A DNA stretch of 64,000 nucleotides, taken from positions 114,133 through 178,132 of the forward strand of contig NZ_JALAHQ010000004.1 in NCBI RefSeq assembly GCF_036983985.1. Direction: 5' to 3'. The notes beneath the pieces were generated by a model. That model did no database searches. It was not told where the DNA came from and saw only the letters and a program-made list of their open reading frames with translations. The position numbers were made by a program, and so were the translations under genes. The stretch is from Alishewanella metallidurans. Lineage in GTDB: Bacteria > Pseudomonadota > Gammaproteobacteria > Enterobacterales > Alteromonadaceae. Positions 35,574 through 44,507 of the stretch are shown here, in pieces. Numbering within the stretch: the first letter of the stretch is position 1; each line of letters starts with the position of its first letter.

Positions 35574-36923
35574 TCATACAAAAGCTAGGTTGGTTTGATT
35601 AAAATTCGCTAGATTAGGAAACAGTTGTAAACTTTGCGCGGTGGTTAAGCCAAACCACTGCGCCAAGGTAGCAAAATACTGTTCATTGGCAAAATTAGGA
35701 ATAATACGGCCAGCGCCAACGTCTCTATCACCGCCAAGCCGTTGTTGCGGCACTGCGCCATATATATCGCCGCCCTTTACCGCACCGCCCATAACCAGTT
35801 GATGGCCAGCCCAACCATGATCAGTACCGTTGCCGTTTGTACTAAGCGTGCGGCCAAAATCAGACATAGTAAAACTAGTCACATTATTACTATTACCGCT
35901 GGCTTCAATGGCCTGCTGAAACCCAGCCATTGCCTCAGCCACTTTAGCTAACAACACCGGATGTAACTGCAACTGATCACCATGGGTATCAAAGCCGCCC
36001 ATACGGACAAAAAATACCTGCCGCTTAACGTCTAGGCTATCTTTAGCACTAATAAGTTGCGCGACCTTGCGTAGTTGTGCCGCCAGCGTATTACCGCTGG
36101 GGAATAACTCAGTAAACTCAGGTGCTTGTTGCAGTGCTTGGCGTATCACAATACTGCGCTCAACAGCGTTTTCATTTATTTTGCCATAATACTGGCCCAA
36201 CGCATGTGTTTGCGAACCCATTAACGACCGTGACGCTTGACGTATAACATTAGACCTCAGGTCTGACTTTCGGCTCGCTTGCAACTCTGGTACACCCGCG
36301 CTGGTAAGGCCAAACGGATTAATAGCTTGCCCGCTCTGCCATAAATTACTGCCGGCTAAACTAATACAGCTAGCAAAATCAGGCTGCTGGTATAGCAACT
36401 CTAACATTTGCCCACCCCAGCCATGGTTGACAATTTCTGGCTCTCGACCGCGCATCCAAGTATTTTGCTGATCATTGTGCGAAAACAAATGTTGCGGCTT
36501 TACTGCACTCGCTGACAAATATTCAGCTTTTGTTATTGGCTGCACCAAGCTACCAACAGCAGACACTATGGCCAGATTGCGCTGCTCAAAATAGGGTAAT
36601 AAGGGCGCCAGCGATGGGTGCAGCGCAATACCATCATCAACGCTATGCTTAGGCTGCAGCGCTAGTGCGCCCGATATCGCTAACTGTTGCCTAGCCTGTT
36701 GGTAAAACTGTAAACTTTCACCTGATTGCGGTATTAACATGTTAAGCGAGTCGTTACCACCAGACAAAAATATACATACTAACGCTTTGTAATCGTTAAA
36801 GGGCTGTTGCTCTGCAGCCAGCACCGACTGCATAAATCGCAACTGCATTGCTGATAGTGCCGCAACGCCTAGGCCACCGCGCAGGCATTGCGAAAGAAAT
36901 TTACGTCGGCTATTTACTGTCAT
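35574..36923 (-). CDS. DUF1501 protein with twin-arginine signal
   Basis: The 449-residue protein starts with NSRRKFLSQCLRGGLGVAAL, a textbook Tat signal (S-R-R-x-F-L plus hydrophobic region). The mature part has the sulfatase/phosphatase-like DUF1501 layout: FLSGGNDSLNML near the N-terminus, the HNDQQNTWM region and VRMGGFDTHGDQLQLH with the conserved histidines, then SDFGRTLSTNGNGTDHGWAGH. Substrate and activity are unknown; these proteins are predicted secreted metal-dependent hydrolases. It follows the DUF1800 gene by 11 bp, a pairing seen in many bacteria. It should be exported by the Tat system encoded at 2.5-3.8 kb. Confidence 0.9.
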   Translation of the reverse strand: MTVNSRRKFLSQCLRGGLGVAALSAMQLRFMQSVLAAEQQPFNDYKALVCIFLSGGNDSLNMLIPQSGESLQFYQQARQQLAISGALALQPKHSVDDGIALHPSLAPLLPYFEQRNLAIVSAVGSLVQPITKAEYLSASAVKPQHLFSHNDQQNTWMRGREPEIVNHGWGGQMLELLYQQPDFASCISLAGSNLWQSGQAINPFGLTSAGVPELQASRKSDLRSNVIRQASRSLMGSQTHALGQYYGKINENAVERSIVIRQALQQAPEFTELFPSGNTLAAQLRKVAQLISAKDSLDVKRQVFFVRMGGFDTHGDQLQLHPVLLAKVAEAMAGFQQAIEASGNSNNVTSFTMSDFGRTLSTNGNGTDHGWAGHQLVMGGAVKGGDIYGAVPQQRLGGDRDVGAGRIIPNFANEQYFATLAQWFGLTTAQSLQLFPNLANFNQTNLAFV

Positions 36924-36934
36924 AACAGTCTCCG

Positions 36935-38596
36935 TTAAAGCTGTATCGCGTAATCGGGTGAAATAAACACTAGATACAATAAAGTAGCGGCGCGTTGTTC
37001 GGCATTTAATTCTTGCAACTGTTGTTCCGTACTAAGCAATAACGTGTTTAACGCGACGGGCATGTCACCTGCAAAAAAGAGTAAGCTGTATCTATCTAGC
37101 AATGCGCCCGTACCCCGCTCGGTTAGTAGTGCTGCCAGCGGGCCAAAATCTAATAACATCTGAAATTCATTAGGTTTAGCAACTTGGCCTTTAATACTTA
37201 GATTAATCGCAGTGTGAAAGAAATTTTGCATTTCTAATAGTAAATCATCGGTCAATATTTGTGCTTCTGGCACACTCATACCCAGCTGCTGCAGCTGGCC
37301 ATTAGGCATATAATCTGGGCGAAAAAAATTAAATACCGATGCCGCCTGTTGTGGCGCCTGACCGTGTGTATCTTCTAAGGTTACCGTATTAAGTCGGCCG
37401 GTTATGGATTCAGCCTCTAAGGCTCGCCACAAATGGGTTGTTTTTAATAGTGGCTCTTTTAGTTTACCGAAATTTTCTTGCTGATATTGCGGCAGCTGCC
37501 GCGCTTCATCGTCAAGTAAAATGGCACTTACAACCGCGGCGAGATCACCTTTTATTCCTTGCCCATTGTTATTAAACACACGGCTAACTCGTGCAACATA
37601 ATCTGGTGACGGATTAGAGGTAACTAAACGTTGAATAAGCTGTTTACTAATAAAGGGCGCGATATTTTGATGGGCAAAGATATTATCCAAGGCATCGGTT
37701 AAATCCTGTTGTGCACTTTGTCCTTTGGGTAAAAGTTGTCCGTTTAGCAACTGTTTTTCTGCTGTATCATGATGCGCTTCAAACGCTAACATCGGCTTAA
37801 AATAGTCCTTTTTACTGACATTCCAATAGGGGCTGTCACTGCTCCAACCGGTAAATACCCGAGCAAAGGCTTCAATCGTAGTTTGATCATAACTAGGTAT
37901 CACTTGACCTTTGTTATTCAGTATTGGCGTACCGTCCAAATTCAAATCAACTAGGCCAATACTAAATAATTGTAATAATTCACGAGCAAAATTTTCGTCC
38001 GAACGAATATTACGTGCCGCATCCGGTTTTTCATTTGCCATGTGGCTAAGATACGTACCCATAATAGGTGATTTTGCCACATCTTCGAGTAAATCACGGT
38101 AGTTGCCAAAAGCATGGTTTACCAAAATATCGTAATAGTTAGCCAGCGCCAGCGGCTGTAATTCAATATTAGGGTGGTATCTTGAGGTAACCAGAATTTC
38201 GCTTAGCGCAAAGGCAACGCGTTGCCGCAATTGATCGGGGCTATGTAAGGCAACATTCAGCCAGCCTTCTACCCGAGTATAGTGAGAGACATGGCTTTTA
38301 CCCACCACATCTGGCGTATTGGGCACATGTAAGGTTGCCGGCAACGCTAATTGTTCATCTAGCCACTGCTGTGTGGTTAACGTTGAGGTGTGCTTTATAT
38401 CAGCAAATGTAGGGCCAAATGTCGCTTGCTGTAACAAACGAGCCGCATGTTTTTCGGCAGTAGAACTTGAAGAAACGGGAGGTGGAACCGGAACTACAGG
38501 TACAGAAATTGTCGGCGCATCAGTAACCGTGTCTACTGGCTCTGCCCCGCCACATGCAGCAAGTGCTAATACAATAGTAAGCAGCAGCCATTTCAT
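36935..38596 (-). CDS. DUF1800 lipoprotein
   Basis: The 553-residue protein has a lipoprotein signal (LTIVLALAACGG). A serine/valine/proline-rich linker leads to the DUF1800 domain (about 50-550), with AARLLQQATFGPTFADI at the start and the conserved NENFARELLQLFSIG-type segment (here SDENFARELLQLFSIGL). DUF1800 proteins are large, probably helical, and almost always encoded with a DUF1501 partner; function is unknown. I use the ATG at 38,596 because an AAGGGGG ribosome site lies just upstream; the frame is open to an ATG at 38,623. Confidence 0.9.
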   Translation of the reverse strand: MKWLLLTIVLALAACGGAEPVDTVTDAPTISVPVVPVPPPVSSSSTAEKHAARLLQQATFGPTFADIKHTSTLTTQQWLDEQLALPATLHVPNTPDVVGKSHVSHYTRVEGWLNVALHSPDQLRQRVAFALSEILVTSRYHPNIELQPLALANYYDILVNHAFGNYRDLLEDVAKSPIMGTYLSHMANEKPDAARNIRSDENFARELLQLFSIGLVDLNLDGTPILNNKGQVIPSYDQTTIEAFARVFTGWSSDSPYWNVSKKDYFKPMLAFEAHHDTAEKQLLNGQLLPKGQSAQQDLTDALDNIFAHQNIAPFISKQLIQRLVTSNPSPDYVARVSRVFNNNGQGIKGDLAAVVSAILLDDEARQLPQYQQENFGKLKEPLLKTTHLWRALEAESITGRLNTVTLEDTHGQAPQQAASVFNFFRPDYMPNGQLQQLGMSVPEAQILTDDLLLEMQNFFHTAINLSIKGQVAKPNEFQMLLDFGPLAALLTERGTGALLDRYSLLFFAGDMPVALNTLLLSTEQQLQELNAEQRAATLLYLVFISPDYAIQL

Positions 38597-38743
38597 CACA
38601 CCCCCTTGTCTAATATGCTTCATTAGGTACGCTTTACATTTTACTCTCGCATAACTCAGTCTAGCATGTTAAAAAATCTAGTCAGTATAAAATGCGGCTG
38701 AATACCTTAACGCCTAACGTGCTGCTGTGTTTTTATCTAGTCG

Positions 38744-39904
38744 TTAAAGTCGGCTAAATGCCGCGGCAAGATCGCTAATTAAATCGTCTACGTTTTCTAA
38801 ACCAATGTGTAGCCGTATTAGCGGCCCAGTATAGGGCCACGTTGTGGCGGTACGTAGCTGTTGCACGTCCATGCTGGCGGTAATTAAACTTTCATAACCA
38901 CCCCAGGAAAAGCCCATTTTAAAGTGCTGCATGCCCTCAATAAAAGCTTCAACCTGCTGCTGATTAGCCTGCTTTAAGACAAAAGAAAATAAGCCATTAC
39001 TGCCGTTAAAATCACGTTTAAAAAGAGCATGCCCGGGACAGGAGGGTAATGCTGGATGTAACACGGTTTTTACTTCTGGCCGTTGTGCCAACCAGTTAGC
39101 TACTGTTAATGCGCTGTGCTCATGCTGTCGCAAGCGCACACCTAGTGTACGTAAACCACGCAGTGCCGTGTAAGCATCATCGGCCGACGTGCAGTAACCG
39201 AGCAAATAACTATGCTCGCGCAACTGCGGCCAATGTTGTTCGTTCGCTGTAGCCGTGCCTAACATCACATCTGAGTGACCGACAATATATTTGGTTGCCG
39301 ACTGCACTGATACATCAACACCCAAATCAAAGGGTTTACATAAAATAGGTGAAGCCCAGGTATTATCTAAAATAGTAACGATATTATGCTGTTTTGCTAC
39401 CGCGCAAATAGCCGGAATGTCTTGCACTTCAAAGGTTAATGAACCGGGTGATTCAAGAAAAATAACTTTCGTATTAGGCTTAATTAGGTTGGCGATACCG
39501 GCACCAATTTGCGGGTCATAATAGGTGGTTTCAATACCCAGCCCAGCTAATAGTTTGTCGGACAATGACCGGCTAGGCTCATAAGCGCTGTCAACCATTA
39601 ATAGGTGGTCACCCGTTTTTAAAAACGCTAATAATGCACCGCTAATAGCTGCAGCACCACAAGGGTAAAGCGCACAACCTGCGCCACCTTCTAGCTCGCA
39701 CATTGCTTGCTGTAATGCAAAATGGGTATCGGTACCGCGTCGGCCATAAAACGGTACCCTATTTGCTCGATTAATACTGGCATGGTTTAGCTCAGCAAAA
39801 GTTTCAAATACAATGGTCGAAGCACGCACAACCGGAGGGTTAACGACGTTGCCGGTATACTGTTTATTGCGCCCAGCATGAATTAAACGGGTATCAGGTT
39901 TCAT
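38744..39904 (-). CDS. metC: Cystathionine beta-lyase (MetC-like PLP enzyme)
   Basis: The 386-residue enzyme belongs to the Cys/Met-metabolism PLP family. The PLP lysine is in SVQSATKYIVGHSDVMLG, with FYGRRGTDTHFALQQAM and ILDNTWASPILCKPFDLGVD around it. The variant residues (GRRGT, ALYPCGAAAISGAL) match MetC rather than MetB or MetZ. It converts cystathionine to homocysteine, pyruvate and ammonia in methionine synthesis. It is a single gene of normal length. Confidence 0.9.
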   Translation of the reverse strand: MKPDTRLIHAGRNKQYTGNVVNPPVVRASTIVFETFAELNHASINRANRVPFYGRRGTDTHFALQQAMCELEGGAGCALYPCGAAAISGALLAFLKTGDHLLMVDSAYEPSRSLSDKLLAGLGIETTYYDPQIGAGIANLIKPNTKVIFLESPGSLTFEVQDIPAICAVAKQHNIVTILDNTWASPILCKPFDLGVDVSVQSATKYIVGHSDVMLGTATANEQHWPQLREHSYLLGYCTSADDAYTALRGLRTLGVRLRQHEHSALTVANWLAQRPEVKTVLHPALPSCPGHALFKRDFNGSNGLFSFVLKQANQQQVEAFIEGMQHFKMGFSWGGYESLITASMDVQQLRTATTWPYTGPLIRLHIGLENVDDLISDLAAAFSRL

Positions 39905-39988
39905 AGCTATTCTCAGGTAATTTCAAGATGCCTAGATGGCCAAATATACTGCCACATTCAGCTATCGCTGTCTGCAGTTATAATAAAA

Positions 39989-40762
39989 CTAGAGAACCAG
40001 CCCGTGCACTTCATTGACGCCAACAAGCTGCTCTAATTGAGGTTCCGCGAAATAATAGCCTTGAAAATAACGAATCCCACTTGATGCCAAATAATCAAGC
40101 TCACTCTGGCTTTCAATACCTTCAGCCAACACCGTTGTCCCTTGTAATTCACACTGCGCAATGGCTTGCTGCACAATATGCTGCTTAGCAGGATGCAGCT
40201 CGATGTTACGAATTAGTTCCATATCTAATTTTAAGATATGTGGCCGTAGTTCAATTAACCACTCTAGTGTTGCATAACCAGAACCGTAATCGTCAATCGC
40301 CGTTTGAAATCCGCGCTTGGCATAACTGCGAAAAATACGGTTTAAATGGGCTTTATCTGGAATTTCCTCCCCCTCAGTAACTTCGAAGATAAGCTTATTA
40401 AGATCAAAGCCATATAAATCGGCTGCCTCAATAGTTGCCTTAATGCAGGTTTCAGGGTTATACACGGCATTAGGCAAAAAGTTAATATTTAAAAACGTGC
40501 TGCAATTGAGCCTCGCTGCCGTTTCTATTGCTTTTACACGACACGCTTGATCAAAATAATATTTATTGCTGTCATTAATACGCTGAAACACCCAACCCGC
40601 GCCCTCACCTTCGGGGCCTCGAACTAGCGCTTCGTAGCCAAAAATACTTTTCGTTTGCCAATCGATAATAGGCTGAAACGCCATACGAATTTGAAAGCCA
40701 AGTGATTGACCACTTAAGCAATCGCTGCAGGTTTGTTGCTTTACGCTGTCTGGAAAATCCAT
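39989..40762 (-). CDS. Stand-alone EAL-domain c-di-GMP phosphodiesterase
   Basis: The 257-residue protein is an EAL domain with little else. The active-site residues appear in order: FGYEALVRGP (EAL), FLNINFLPNA (Asn), IFEVTEGEE (Glu), TAIDDYGSGYATLEWL (DDFGTGY-like), HILKLDMELI (Lys) and TVLAEGIESQSELDYL followed by RYFQGYYFAEP. All metal and catalytic residues seem present, so it should hydrolyse c-di-GMP. There is no membrane segment or sensor domain. It counteracts the cyclase at 5.1 kb if both are active. Confidence 0.88.
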   Translation of the reverse strand: MDFPDSVKQQTCSDCLSGQSLGFQIRMAFQPIIDWQTKSIFGYEALVRGPEGEGAGWVFQRINDSNKYYFDQACRVKAIETAARLNCSTFLNINFLPNAVYNPETCIKATIEAADLYGFDLNKLIFEVTEGEEIPDKAHLNRIFRSYAKRGFQTAIDDYGSGYATLEWLIELRPHILKLDMELIRNIELHPAKQHIVQQAIAQCELQGTTVLAEGIESQSELDYLASSGIRYFQGYYFAEPQLEQLVGVNEVHGLVL

Positions 40763-41051
40763 AGGTAGTAATAGTTCTGTCTAATTATTATCCGACTTTA
40801 ACGCGCTTTATAACGCCTTACTAGTTTTTTCGACCAAGCCCTGCCATTCTGCGCTATAGCGAATTTTGATATGCTAGCGTCAGCACCAAGCAATCCATTA
40901 TGAGCTTTTTGGCTTGTGTTTGCGTATAACGAGGTTTAGACAACATGTCGCTACTATCAACCGCTCTAGCAGATAATCTTAGCCTCAGGCAGGCTAAACT
41001 AGCAAGGGTGGCACAGAGCTGTATAATAGCCGGCAATAACGATATGGCTCG

Positions 41052-42542
41052 ATGGCAAAGATGAAATATAAAGACTTACGTGACTTTATCGACCAGCTAG
41101 AACAGCGCGGTGAACTAATCCGTGTTAAAGCTGAAGTAGACCCAGTATTAGAAATGACCGAAATTGCTGACCGCACCTTACGCGCTGGCGGCCCGGCTAT
41201 TTTGTTTGAAAACCCAAAAGGGTTTAAAACGCCAGTATTAGCTAATTTGTTTGGTACCACACAACGCGTGGCACTAGGTATGGGCCAAGAAGACGTATCG
41301 GCACTGCGCGAAGTAGGTAAATTACTGGCATTCTTAAAAGAACCTGAGCCACCTAAAGGCTTAAAAGACGCCTTTAGTAAATTACCACTATTTAAGCAAG
41401 TGCTGAATATGTCGCCCAAGCTGGTTAAAAAAGCCCCATGCCAAGAAATAGTGCTTACAGGCGATGAGGTTGATTTAACTAAGCTACCTATTATGACCTG
41501 CTGGCCAGGCGATGCCGCGCCGCTTATTACTTGGGGCCTCACGGTTACTCGTGGTCCACATAAAGAGCGCCAGAATTTAGGCATTTACCGTCAGCAACTA
41601 TTAGGTAAAAACAAACTCATTATGCGCTGGTTATCGCATCGTGGCGGCGCGTTAGATTTTTATGAGTTTCAAAAAGCGCATCCGGGTGAACGCTTCCCCG
41701 TATCTGTGGCATTAGGTGCCGATCCAGCGACTATTTTAGGCGCAGTTACGCCAGTACCCGATACCTTATCTGAATATGGTTTTGCGGGTTTACTACGTGG
41801 TGATAATACCGAAGTGGTAAAATGCATTAGCAACGACTTGCAAGTGCCAGCCAGTGCAGAGTTTGTGCTAGAAGGCTACATTGAACCCGGCGAAATGGCG
41901 CCAGAAGGTCCTTATGGCGACCACACCGGCTATTACAATGAAGTAGATAGCTTTCCGGTATTTACTGTTACGCATATTACGCAGCGTAAAAACCCTATTT
42001 ACCACAGCACCTACACCGGCCGACCACCAGACGAACCGGCTATTTTAGGCGTGGCATTAAACGAAGTCTTTGTGCCCATACTGCAAAAGCAGTTTCCAGA
42101 AATTACCGACTTTTACCTACCGCCCGAAGGCTGCTCGTATCGGTTAGCTGTGGTTACCATGAAAAAGCAATACCCAGGCCATGCTAAGCGCGTAATGATG
42201 GGCGTATGGTCGTATTTACGCCAGTTTATGTATACCAAATTTGTGATTGTTTGCGATGACGATATTAATGCCCGTGATTGGCAAGATGTGATCTGGGCCA
42301 TTACCACCCGTATGGACCCAGCACGCGATACCACCTTGGTAGAAAATACTCCCATAGACTATCTAGACTTTGCCTCACCCGTTTCGGGCTTAGGCTCTAA
42401 AATGGGTATGGATGCCACTAATAAATGGCCAGGCGAAACCAACCGCGAATGGGGCGAGCCCATAGTAATGGATCCGGCAATAAAACAGCGGGTTGACGAC
42501 ATTTGGCACACGTTGGGCATTAACCTGCCGGCGCAGCCTTAA
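41052..42542 (+). CDS. ubiD: 4-hydroxy-3-polyprenylbenzoate decarboxylase UbiD
   Basis: The 496-residue protein is colinear with E. coli UbiD, including DRTLRAGGPAILFENPKG, LITWGLTVTRGPHKERQN, the metal/prFMN-binding LSHRGGALDF and EGPYGDHTGYYNEVD with the catalytic acid-base residues. It removes the carboxyl group from the prenylated ring in ubiquinone synthesis using prenyl-FMN made by UbiX (not in this window). I start at MAKMKYKDLRDF, the same register as E. coli. The 289-bp gap upstream (40,763-41,051) shows no gene I can support. The next gene, fre, is its usual neighbour. Confidence 0.97.
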   Translation: MAKMKYKDLRDFIDQLEQRGELIRVKAEVDPVLEMTEIADRTLRAGGPAILFENPKGFKTPVLANLFGTTQRVALGMGQEDVSALREVGKLLAFLKEPEPPKGLKDAFSKLPLFKQVLNMSPKLVKKAPCQEIVLTGDEVDLTKLPIMTCWPGDAAPLITWGLTVTRGPHKERQNLGIYRQQLLGKNKLIMRWLSHRGGALDFYEFQKAHPGERFPVSVALGADPATILGAVTPVPDTLSEYGFAGLLRGDNTEVVKCISNDLQVPASAEFVLEGYIEPGEMAPEGPYGDHTGYYNEVDSFPVFTVTHITQRKNPIYHSTYTGRPPDEPAILGVALNEVFVPILQKQFPEITDFYLPPEGCSYRLAVVTMKKQYPGHAKRVMMGVWSYLRQFMYTKFVIVCDDDINARDWQDVIWAITTRMDPARDTTLVENTPIDYLDFASPVSGLGSKMGMDATNKWPGETNREWGEPIVMDPAIKQRVDDIWHTLGINLPAQP

Positions 42543-42634
42543 TCTTGGCGCCAAGCATCAAGTATACTTGGCGAACAACTAAGCAACCTTGATATGCCAA
42601 TTTATAATTACACCTTTATTTATCTGAGAATGCT

Positions 42635-43342
42635 ATGACCCTAATTGCCTGTACTATTGATGCTATTGAACCCTTAACGCCTACTGTTAACCGCGTGCTA
42701 TTAACGCCTACAACACCTATAAGCTATCAAAGTGGTCAATATTTACAGCTATGCTTAACCGCTGAAGATAAACGCCCTTTTTCCATAGCTAGCCATGCCG
42801 GTAGCAAGCAAATTGAACTCCACATAGGAGCATCAGTAGCAGATAACTTTTCCAGCCAAGCCTTAGCTCACTTACAGCAATTATTTGCCGCTAAGCAACC
42901 AGTATTAGCAGAAATTGGTTTAGGCGATGCTCAACTACGTACCGATAGTAAACGGCCACTCATTTTATTAGCCGGTGGCACGGGGTTTTCGTATATTTAT
43001 AGCATTGCCCAAACGCTCGCTAAACAGAATATTCAGCGCCCGGTTTTTGCTTATTGGGGCGTACGTGATGTTGAAGCGCTGTATCATCATCCAGAAATGC
43101 AGCAATGGGCCAGCACCAATCAACTCTATCAGTTTATTCCCGTCATACAGCATTCAACCCCAGAATGGCAAGGCAGAACCGGCTTAGTGCACCAAGCGGT
43201 GTTAGACGATTTTGCCTCCTTAGCTGAGTATGACATTTATATTGCCGGCCCCTTTGCCATGGCGGGCGTAGTGCGAGACGCTTTTTTACAACAAGGCGCA
43301 AAACGAGAGAATATGTTTTGCGATGCCTTTGCGTATATTTAG
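42635..43342 (+). CDS. fre: NAD(P)H-flavin reductase
   Basis: The 235-residue protein has the flavin-binding RPFSIAS motif and the ferredoxin-reductase-type NAD(P) fold with LILLAGGTGFSYIYSI and ending DAFAYI. Fre/LuxG enzymes reduce free FMN or FAD with NAD(P)H; in E. coli fre lies next to ubiD. Reduced FMN is the precursor of the prenyl-FMN cofactor used by UbiD, so the pairing is biochemically sensible. It starts 92 bp after ubiD and may share its transcript. Confidence 0.93.
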   Translation: MTLIACTIDAIEPLTPTVNRVLLTPTTPISYQSGQYLQLCLTAEDKRPFSIASHAGSKQIELHIGASVADNFSSQALAHLQQLFAAKQPVLAEIGLGDAQLRTDSKRPLILLAGGTGFSYIYSIAQTLAKQNIQRPVFAYWGVRDVEALYHHPEMQQWASTNQLYQFIPVIQHSTPEWQGRTGLVHQAVLDDFASLAEYDIYIAGPFAMAGVVRDAFLQQGAKRENMFCDAFAYI

Positions 43343-43476
43343 CCTCATTTAACTGGTTGCCATGACGCAGCCAGATTATCCGATAATAAAAAAACTTAAC
43401 TACGTTTAAACCTTTCGCTTTATCCTGCCGACTAACCTGACAGTTCATACAATAACTTGGGTAATTAAGGGCGTTT

Positions 43477-44001
43477 ATGGCAATGGATATTGCGCAGGCA
43501 GTTACAGCTGCGCAAAAAGGTGACAAACAAGCCTTTTACTACCTGTACCAGCAGTATATCGGCCGGGTTTACGCTATTTGCTGGCGCTTACTAGCCAACA
43601 AGCAAAAAGCTGAAGATGCCTGTCAGGATATTTTTATTAAGGCATGGCAGCAACTAGCAGAATTCCGTGGTGATAGCAGTTTCGCTACTTGGCTACACAG
43701 TATTGCCACCCGCACCGCTATTAATATCTGGCGCCAAGAAAAATACCTGCGCTTAACGGACAGCAATGACGAGCAACCGGAGCTGGCTGAGCAAGCAACA
43801 ATGTGCAGCAGTGAAATGGCTCCGCTAGAACAAGCCATACAACGCTTGCCCACACAGGCCCGAGCCGTATTTGTCTTGTTTGCTTTGGAAGGTTATCGGC
43901 ACCAAGAAATAGCCACCTTGCTGGGTATAGCCGAAGGTACGTCTAAAGCACAATATTTCAGAGCCAGACAGTTGTTACAGGAGTGGTTAGCAGATGAATG
44001 A
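43477..44001 (+). CDS. ECF-type RNA polymerase sigma factor
   Basis: The 174-residue protein has sigma region 2 (about residues 20-90: FYYLYQQYIGRVYAICWRL, then KAEDACQDIFIKAWQQL for -10 recognition) and region 4 (about 112-168: RLPTQARAVFVLFALEGYRH and EIATLLGIAEGTSKAQYFRA, a helix-turn-helix). It lacks regions 1 and 3, so it is an ECF sigma factor. The ATG at 43,477 has AAGG six bases upstream. It overlaps the next gene by 8 bp, a likely anti-sigma factor. Such systems are usually self-activated, but I could not find a convincing promoter match upstream. Confidence 0.93.
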   Translation: MAMDIAQAVTAAQKGDKQAFYYLYQQYIGRVYAICWRLLANKQKAEDACQDIFIKAWQQLAEFRGDSSFATWLHSIATRTAINIWRQEKYLRLTDSNDEQPELAEQATMCSSEMAPLEQAIQRLPTQARAVFVLFALEGYRHQEIATLLGIAEGTSKAQYFRARQLLQEWLADE

Positions 44002-44497
44002 TCAACAACTTGATAACGCCATTAGCAAGCTAGCAGCGCACATAGCCGTACAACGTGATTTATGGCCAGATATCGCCGCTCAGCTTGAAATAGCACAACC
44101 CCCACAAACCATAGCGCAACCGCCAAATACCATTAAATCCACACGCGGATATTGGGGGATTGCCGCCATGCTGGGGCTACTGAGTGTATTTGGTTGGCAA
44201 GCCCTATCACCCAATACAACCATTACAGCGGCTATGCCTACTGCAGAACTAATTTTACTGCAGCAATATGAACAACAAAAAGCTACCCAGCTAAGTCAGA
44301 TAGTGGCCGTAGCTGAAGGCTTTGATAACTGGCAACAACAAATACGGGTATGGGATCAAGCAATAACCCAAGTACGCCAAGCGTTAACATTTTATCCAGA
44401 TGAACCGCTGCTGTTAGCACAGTTACAACGTTTATATCAACAACAGCTGTCTTACCTGCAACAGGCGACAGTACAACAGCCTTTAATAATAAGTTAG
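43994..44497 (+). CDS. Probable membrane anti-sigma factor
   Basis: The 167-residue protein has a short cytoplasmic N-terminus with the helical segment LDNAISKLAAHIAVQRDLWPDI. One membrane helix follows (about residues 53-71, YWGIAAMLGLLSVFGWQAL), then a glutamine-rich periplasmic helical part. It has no recognised zinc-binding (HxxxCxxC) motif, so it is not a canonical ZAS anti-sigma protein. The role is inferred from its 8-bp overlap with the sigma gene, its topology, and the DW/LWPDI-type N-terminus common in DUF-type anti-sigma proteins that precede DUF4097 genes. Confidence 0.75.
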   Translation: MNDQQLDNAISKLAAHIAVQRDLWPDIAAQLEIAQPPQTIAQPPNTIKSTRGYWGIAAMLGLLSVFGWQALSPNTTITAAMPTAELILLQQYEQQKATQLSQIVAVAEGFDNWQQQIRVWDQAITQVRQALTFYPDEPLLLAQLQRLYQQQLSYLQQATVQQPLIIS

Positions 44498-44507
44498 GAG
44501 ATAATAC

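Noticed and set aside
40945..41061. 38-codon frame upstream of ubiD
   Set aside because: It lacks a ribosome site, overlaps the ubiD start and does not resemble a known small protein.
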